The notes under the pieces were generated by a model, which had not been told where the DNA came from, searched no databases, and saw nothing but the letters and a program-made list of their open reading frames with translations. Both the position numbers and the translations under genes were made by a program. From Candidatus Niyogibacteria bacterium CG10_big_fil_rev_8_21_14_0_10_42_19 (GTDB lineage Bacteria; Patescibacteriota; Minisyncoccia; 1-14-0-10-42-19), in the NCBI GenBank assembly GCA_002774705.1, contig PFCN01000002.1, positions 13,447-29,571 of the forward strand: a stretch of 16,125 nucleotides of DNA, read 5' to 3'. Positions 13,281 to 16,125 of this stretch are shown one piece after another. Within the stretch, counting starts at the first letter, position 1. Each line of letters opens with the position of its first letter.

Positions 13281-13409
13281 TCATGTTCCGCATAACTCTC
13301 TTACGTCTTGCGAATGCCTTTTTCTGCTTAATATTTTAAGCAAATCCCCGGCTTTTACGAAGTCGAAGCATCCGGTTATGGGTTTTGAGCATTTATCGCA
13401 ACGTTTCAA
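13281..13409 (-). CDS. Possible small cysteine-rich protein, 42 aa
   Basis: On the minus strand, after the stop of the 13440-13772 gene and in the same frame, an open stretch encodes from TTG at 13409 a product beginning KRCDKCSKPITGC and ending RELCGT before TGA. It has a C-x2-C pair, a further Cys and a last Cys, with a charged helical middle, so it resembles a small zinc-binding knuckle. It lies 31 bases after the upstream gene and before a strong terminator, so it is transcribed with it. The only start is TTG with a poor GGGGA site. It could also be the tail of the upstream gene separated by an in-frame stop, or a decayed gene: the TGA falls exactly where a second C-x2-C would end. Confidence 0.4.
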   Translation of the reverse strand: MKRCDKCSKPITGCFDFVKAGDLLKILSRKRHSQDVRELCGT

Positions 13410-13439
13410 GTTGTCCCCGCGGTTGGAGGGTTTTGTTTT

Positions 13440-13772
13440 TTAAAAAGCATCTCCGAGGCTTTGAACTCGTAATTTTGTTCTGCCATTTTTAAAAGACAGG
13501 AGAACTTTCAATACTATTCCGCAAGTCAAAGATTTGTTGCCGGTATTGCTTGTGGTGTAAAAAGTATCATCCGAAAGATCGAGTCGTATCTTGATAGTAT
13601 AATTTGATCTTTTATTCGGTTTTGCGCCATCTGCGCCCCGTCCCATCTGATTGTGCAGCCATATATCCAATATTTCTTCGATAGCCCTTTTTTTGGTATT
13701 GGTCCTTATCACAGTATTATCGGGATGTTTGACGTTGAACATGATCTCGATCGTGATATCGGCTTTAGGCAC
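13440..13772 (-). CDS. Unrecognised 110-aa protein
   Basis: I do not recognise this family. The start is GTG at 13772, chosen because a strong GGAGG (13783-13779) sits six bases before it. The product begins MPKADITIEIMFNV, a beta-like segment, followed by a helix around residues 28-45 (RAIEEILDIWLHNQMGRG), and two more beta-rich stretches (YTIKIRLDLSDDTFY and CGIVLKVLLSFKNG). It ends SLGDAF. The mix suggests a small alpha/beta domain. There is no signal peptide or membrane segment and a single Cys. The gene has its own promoter and a terminator downstream, with a possible small Cys-rich ORF between them. The high-quality ribosome binding site contrasts with the housekeeping genes nearby. Confidence 0.8.
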   Translation of the reverse strand: MPKADITIEIMFNVKHPDNTVIRTNTKKRAIEEILDIWLHNQMGRGADGAKPNKRSNYTIKIRLDLSDDTFYTTSNTGNKSLTCGIVLKVLLSFKNGRTKLRVQSLGDAF

Positions 13773-13802
13773 GAAACACCTCCCTTTTTTAATTCTGATA
13801 AA

Positions 13803-13831
13803 AAGATATCAGAGACAGCGGGTTATTTCAA
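13803..13831 (-). promoter_or_regulatory. Promoter of the 110-aa gene
   Basis: On the minus strand TTGAAA (13831-13826), 17 bases, then TATCTT (13808-13803) preceded by TGA, which makes an extended -10. Transcription would begin near 13796, about 24 bases before the GTG. Confidence 0.55.
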
Positions 13832-13907
13832 GTAGGTCAAGGTTGCTTTTAAAGAACCGCATTAGGTTTTCGGATTTTTACGTTGAAAACAGAAAGAGGC
13901 CCTATTT

Positions 13908-14519
13908 TTAGAAGTGGCTCGCCAACCCGGAAACTTTCTCCCAATTTATGACGCTCCACCAGGCATTGATATATTCGGTCCGGCGATTTTGATATTTAAG
14001 ATAGTAGGCATGCTCCCAAAGATCAAGGTTTAATATGGGGGTTTTACCTAAAGAAAGAGGGTTGTCTTGGTTTGATGTTTTAATTATTTCCAATATTCCG
14101 CCTTTCTTTATAATGAGCCAAACCCATCCGCTTCCGAAAAGATCCGCCGCGTTTTTTGTAAAATCGGTTTTAAATTTTTCAAAACCGCTGAAACTATCTT
14201 TTATTTTTTCTTTAAGATCCCCCGTTGGCTCCGATCCCTGTTCGGGTCCGAGTATTTGCCAGAATAAACTATGGTTGGCGTGTCCTCCTCCGTTATTAAT
14301 GACCGCTTGTCTTATTTCCTCCGGGATACGGTCTGGGCTTGAAAGGAGATCTTCAATGGTTTTTTCCGAAAGGTCGGGGTGGTCTTCAAGCGCCAAATTA
14401 AGCTTATCAACATAAGCCCGGTGGTGCTTGTCGTGGTGGATCTGCATTGTTCGCGCGTCTATGTATGGTTCAAGGGCGTTTAATTCGAATGGTAAAGCCG
14501 GCAAAACGTATTTTGACAT
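13908..14519 (-). CDS. Superoxide dismutase, Mn/Fe family, predicted Mn type
   Basis: The enzyme turns superoxide into peroxide and oxygen in the cytoplasm; no signal peptide is seen. The 203-aa length is typical. Metal ligands are His28 (MQIHHDKHHRAYV), a His in GGGHANHSLFW, and Asp and His in LDLWEHAYYL. Two features point to manganese: GGGHANH, where Fe enzymes carry a Gln, and the later Gln in SNQDNPL. Sequence alone cannot exclude a cambialistic enzyme. The ATG at 14519 has no clear ribosome binding site. The gene appears monocistronic with an AT-rich promoter region shared divergently with the gene at 14642. An SOD implies exposure to oxygen, notable for a group mostly thought fermentative. 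Confidence 0.97.
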   Translation of the reverse strand: MSKYVLPALPFELNALEPYIDARTMQIHHDKHHRAYVDKLNLALEDHPDLSEKTIEDLLSSPDRIPEEIRQAVINNGGGHANHSLFWQILGPEQGSEPTGDLKEKIKDSFSGFEKFKTDFTKNAADLFGSGWVWLIIKKGGILEIIKTSNQDNPLSLGKTPILNLDLWEHAYYLKYQNRRTEYINAWWSVINWEKVSGLASHF

Positions 14520-14537
14520 ATTTGATTATTTTAAATA

Positions 14538-14566
14538 ATTATTTTTTAATATTTTTTCGATTACAA
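14538..14566 (-). promoter_or_regulatory. Possible superoxide dismutase promoter
   Basis: On the minus strand TTGTAA (14566-14561), a 17-base spacer and AATAAT (14543-14538). The predicted start near 14531 leaves a leader of about 12 bases. The region is so AT-rich that other -10-like boxes exist. Confidence 0.4.
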
Positions 14567-14595
14567 CCCTCTGTATATTATATGAATAATTATAT

Positions 14596-14601
14596 TATAA
14601 T
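14596..14601 (+). promoter_or_regulatory. -10 box for the nuclease-like gene
   Basis: A perfect TATAAT lies 40 bases before the ATG at 14642. No good -35 is found 16-18 bases upstream, so confidence is limited. Confidence 0.4.
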
Positions 14602-14641
14602 CAAATTAATAAATTAAGATTGAAGGGTCGGGAGGGCCTGG

Positions 14642-15055
14642 ATGCGTAAAAATAGACATAAGTATGACGGCAAAATCGGCAACAAGATTGGCGAGACTTC
14701 CGAGAACATCCTGAAGACGGCTCTTCAAGAATTAAAAAAAGCGAACGACATATCGTCCTTTGAAAAGAAAGATCTACCCGGAATAGATTTTTTTATGATT
14801 ACCCACAGCGGAGACACAATCTATCTTGATGCGAAATCAGGATATTACGCGGCTTATCTTCACTCTTTAAAATATAAAGAAAGTTATGCTGTCGTGGTCC
14901 CGCATAAAGGCAGGAAGCTCAAGCTCGAAGGATTGAGGCGTTTAATTAAAAAGGTAAAAAACGATCTGAAAAAGATCCTTAAATATTATAAGTGTAAATT
15001 GTGTGTTTATAAGACCCCAAACTCATCCCCGAATATCCTCCGGGTCTCATCGTAA
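14642..15055 (+). CDS. Small protein with a candidate PD-(D/E)xK nuclease core
   Basis: No named family is recognised. The 137-aa product has the pattern of small restriction-endonuclease-fold proteins: an N-terminal helix with acidic residues (GETSENILKTALQEL, Glu18 and Glu21), Pro46-Gly-Ile-Asp49 before a beta strand, then IYLDAKSG with Asp63-x-Lys65. This E...D...D-x-K order is what archaeal Holliday-junction resolvase-like enzymes show. The C-terminal half is very basic (KGRKLKLEGLRRLIKKVKNDLKK), fitting nucleic-acid binding, with two late Cys in KCKLC. GGAGG at 14631-14635 fixes the start. A terminator follows directly, so the gene is a single-gene unit. No partner methylase or antitoxin is adjacent. 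The fold call is inference from a motif only. Confidence 0.8.
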   Translation: MRKNRHKYDGKIGNKIGETSENILKTALQELKKANDISSFEKKDLPGIDFFMITHSGDTIYLDAKSGYYAAYLHSLKYKESYAVVVPHKGRKLKLEGLRRLIKKVKNDLKKILKYYKCKLCVYKTPNSSPNILRVSS

Positions 15056-15070
15056 AGAATTAAAATAATC

Positions 15071-15096
15071 AGGGACAGCGCGGGCTGCCCCTTTTT
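15071..15096 (+). terminator. Rho-independent terminator after the nuclease-like gene
   Basis: AGGGACAGC (15071-15079) pairs with GCTGCCCCT (15084-15092), with one A-C mismatch and a four-base loop, followed by T to 15096. Confidence 0.8.
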
Positions 15097-15153
15097 GTTT
15101 ACGCGTTATACGTTTAAATTTTAGCTCGTCAGCCAAATTTATAGGGAAAAATA

Positions 15154-15182
15154 TTGAAATCTGGCGGTCTATATGCTTTAAT
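15154..15182 (+). promoter_or_regulatory. Promoter of the C39-like peptidase gene
   Basis: TTGAAA (15154-15159), a 17-base spacer and TTTAAT (15177-15182) preceded by TGC, giving an extended -10. Transcription would start near 15189, with a leader of about 42 bases. Confidence 0.6.
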
Positions 15183-15206
15183 TCATTCAGAGTCGAGCTT
15201 AAGATA

Positions 15207-15221
15207 TCCTTTTTAAAAGGA
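15207..15221 (+). promoter_or_regulatory. Inverted repeat covering the ribosome binding site
   Basis: TCCTT (15207-15211) can pair with AAGGA (15217-15221), leaving the loop TTTAA. The right arm is most of the Shine-Dalgarno AAGGAG (15217-15222) of the peptidase gene, eight bases before its ATG. The hairpin could mask the site, but it is short and AT-rich, so the effect may be weak. Confidence 0.4.
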
Positions 15222-15230
15222 GCCAAAACC

Positions 15231-15758
15231 ATGAAAATACTGCCTTTTCCAAATCTACGACAAACCCATTCTTATGATTGCGGGGCAAAAGCAGCGCAGT
15301 CGGTTTTGGCGTATTACGGAACGGATGTTCCGGAAAAAGAGATTATGAGTTTGGCGGGTACGAACAAAAACGGAACTTTTATAAAAGGAATAAGGAAAGT
15401 TTTTAAAAAATATGGGTTGAAGACCAAGATCGGAAAAATGACCGCCAGCTCCATTAAAAGACACATTGACAAAAGAACTCCCGTTATTGTTTTACTCCAG
15501 GCTTGGACAGATAAAGAAAATGTTAATTGGGAAGAAAACTGGGAAGATGGGCATTACGCTGTTGTTATCGGTTATAATTCAACGAAATTATTTTTTGAAG
15601 ACCCGTCTTCTGTTGCGAGGGTGTATCTTACTTTGGAGGAATTCGAAAAAAGATGGCACGATAAGGGCGTGAGCGGTAAAAAGTATATTAATTACGGGAT
15701 AGCGGTTTACGGAAAAAGAAGGCGTTACGACCCAAAACAAGCGGTACATATGGATTGA
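15231..15758 (+). CDS. C39-like cysteine peptidase, stand-alone
   Basis: The 175-aa protein resembles the C39 papain-like domain that in bacteriocin exporters cuts double-glycine leader peptides. The triad can be placed: Cys17 in SYDCGAKAAQSVLAYYG with the oxyanion-hole Gln11 before it, His108 in EDGHYAVVIGYN, and Asp124 in FFEDPSS. No ABC transporter or membrane segment is attached, and no signal peptide is seen, so it is a solo cytoplasmic version. Solo C39-like proteins have varied or unknown roles. AAGGAG at 15217-15222 fixes the ATG, and a small hairpin may cover it. The gene is followed after 25 bases by another with a very strong ribosome binding site, likely the same operon. Substrate is unknown; no Gly-Gly precursor is seen nearby. 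Confidence 0.82.
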   Translation: MKILPFPNLRQTHSYDCGAKAAQSVLAYYGTDVPEKEIMSLAGTNKNGTFIKGIRKVFKKYGLKTKIGKMTASSIKRHIDKRTPVIVLLQAWTDKENVNWEENWEDGHYAVVIGYNSTKLFFEDPSSVARVYLTLEEFEKRWHDKGVSGKKYINYGIAVYGKRRRYDPKQAVHMD

Positions 15759-15783
15759 CTTAAATCTTCTCAAGGAGGATCCG

Positions 15784-16125
15784 ATGAATGAAATAGAAAT
15801 AGGCAAAAGAATTGTCGCGGCAGATCTTTTTGAGGCAATTAAAAGTTCGGGACACATGGCTAGGCGTGGCTACGAAATTCTTTATGCCCGCGAGCACTAT
15901 GAAGAAAAAACGGAAAAAATACGAACATCCGGAATAGAAATAAAAAAGAACGTTGGATCAGACAAAATAACCGGTTACGGTTTATGTTTTAACGCTGACG
16001 CGGAGGAGTTGGGAGACATCAAATACGTTCATTTAAGAATTGAGGCCGGAGTTGTTTCCGCCTTTTCCTACGCTATAACTATGGGGGATGAAAAGGAGAT
16101 TGAAGAAGATCTTGTGAATTTAGCC
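15784..16125 (+). CDS. Unrecognised protein, cut by the window end
   Basis: The frame opens at ATG 15784, behind GGAGG (15774-15778, five bases before the start), and is still open at the last base after 114 codons, so the C-terminus is missing. The product begins MNEIEIGKRIVAADLFEAI and contains GYEILYAREHYEEKTEKI, a beta-like GYGLCFNADAEELGD, and IKYVHLRIEAGVVSAFSYAI before an acidic stretch. There is no signal peptide or membrane segment and one Cys. I recognise no family. It lies 25 bases after the C39-like peptidase gene on the same strand with no terminator between, so the two are probably co-transcribed and could act together; it could be a substrate or regulator, which is speculation. 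Confidence 0.75.
   Translation, partial: MNEIEIGKRIVAADLFEAIKSSGHMARRGYEILYAREHYEEKTEKIRTSGIEIKKNVGSDKITGYGLCFNADAEELGDIKYVHLRIEAGVVSAFSYAITMGDEKEIEEDLVNLA

Noticed and set aside
13281..13283. UGA read as glycine (code 25) at the end of the small Cys-rich frame
   Set aside because: TGA is used as a genuine stop in rpsL (overlapping rpsG) and the C39-like gene, so a genome-wide recoding is not supported.
13243..13443. 66-codon plus-strand open frame
   Set aside because: It is opposite the minus-strand Cys-rich frame, has no ribosome binding site, and its product looks like a shadow; the terminator nearby works only on the minus strand.

Overview
The window looks like a piece of a Candidate Phyla Radiation (Patescibacteria) chromosome, most likely Parcubacteria-like. 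The reasons are: a ribosomal protein S12 with an N-terminal insertion of a kind I recall from Parcubacteria; a Gmad2/GerMN membrane-anchored protein of a type common there; several receiver-only response regulators with no kinase nearby; compact, often overlapping genes; and AT-rich spacers. TGA is a true stop (rpsL ends in TGA inside an ATGA overlap with rpsG), so the UGA-glycine code of Gracilibacteria/Absconditabacteria does not apply. The lineage is inferred from memory of these families, not from a search.

Layout. 1-1390: an insertion sequence with an intact 431-aa DDE transposase and a doubled end motif, lying just upstream of a promoter. 1419-4699: a short str operon (rpsL-rpsG-fusA) plus a 38-codon acidic ORF one base after fusA, closed by a hairpin terminator; no tuf follows. 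4704-5649: a single-gene unit with near-consensus promoter, strong ribosome binding site, secreted or envelope protein of unknown function, and terminator. 5734-8824: tsaE overlapping polA; the DNA polymerase I has a dead-looking proofreading domain and Gln in place of the steric-gate Glu. 8845-10053: a receiver-only response regulator followed by a short holA-like gene. 10072-11118: rpsT (minus) diverging from a 3-methyladenine DNA glycosylase. 11239-12023 (minus): two coupled receiver-only regulators. 12148-13113 (minus): Gmad2/GerMN lipid-free anchored protein. 13183-13831 (minus): an unrecognised 110-aa gene, a possible cysteine-rich 42-aa ORF and a clear terminator. 13908-14566 (minus): Mn-type superoxide dismutase. 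14596-16125: a candidate PD-(D/E)xK nuclease-like protein, then a promoter, a hairpin over the ribosome binding site, a solo C39-like cysteine peptidase, and an unknown gene cut by the window end.

Two gene classes stand out. Housekeeping genes (rpsL, fusA, holA, rpsT, tsaE) have weak or no Shine-Dalgarno sequences, and some have a -10 box 6 to 9 bases from the start codon, suggesting leaderless or near-leaderless mRNAs. The five unknown or accessory genes at 4799, 13772 (minus), 14642, 15231 and 15784 all carry strong purine-rich ribosome binding sites. I see no tRNA, rRNA, CRISPR array or stretch over 300 bases without a gene. No complete new multi-gene system is evident; the most promising leads are the 13281-13772 unit, the 14642-16125 cluster, the KA-type receivers and the polymerase substitution.
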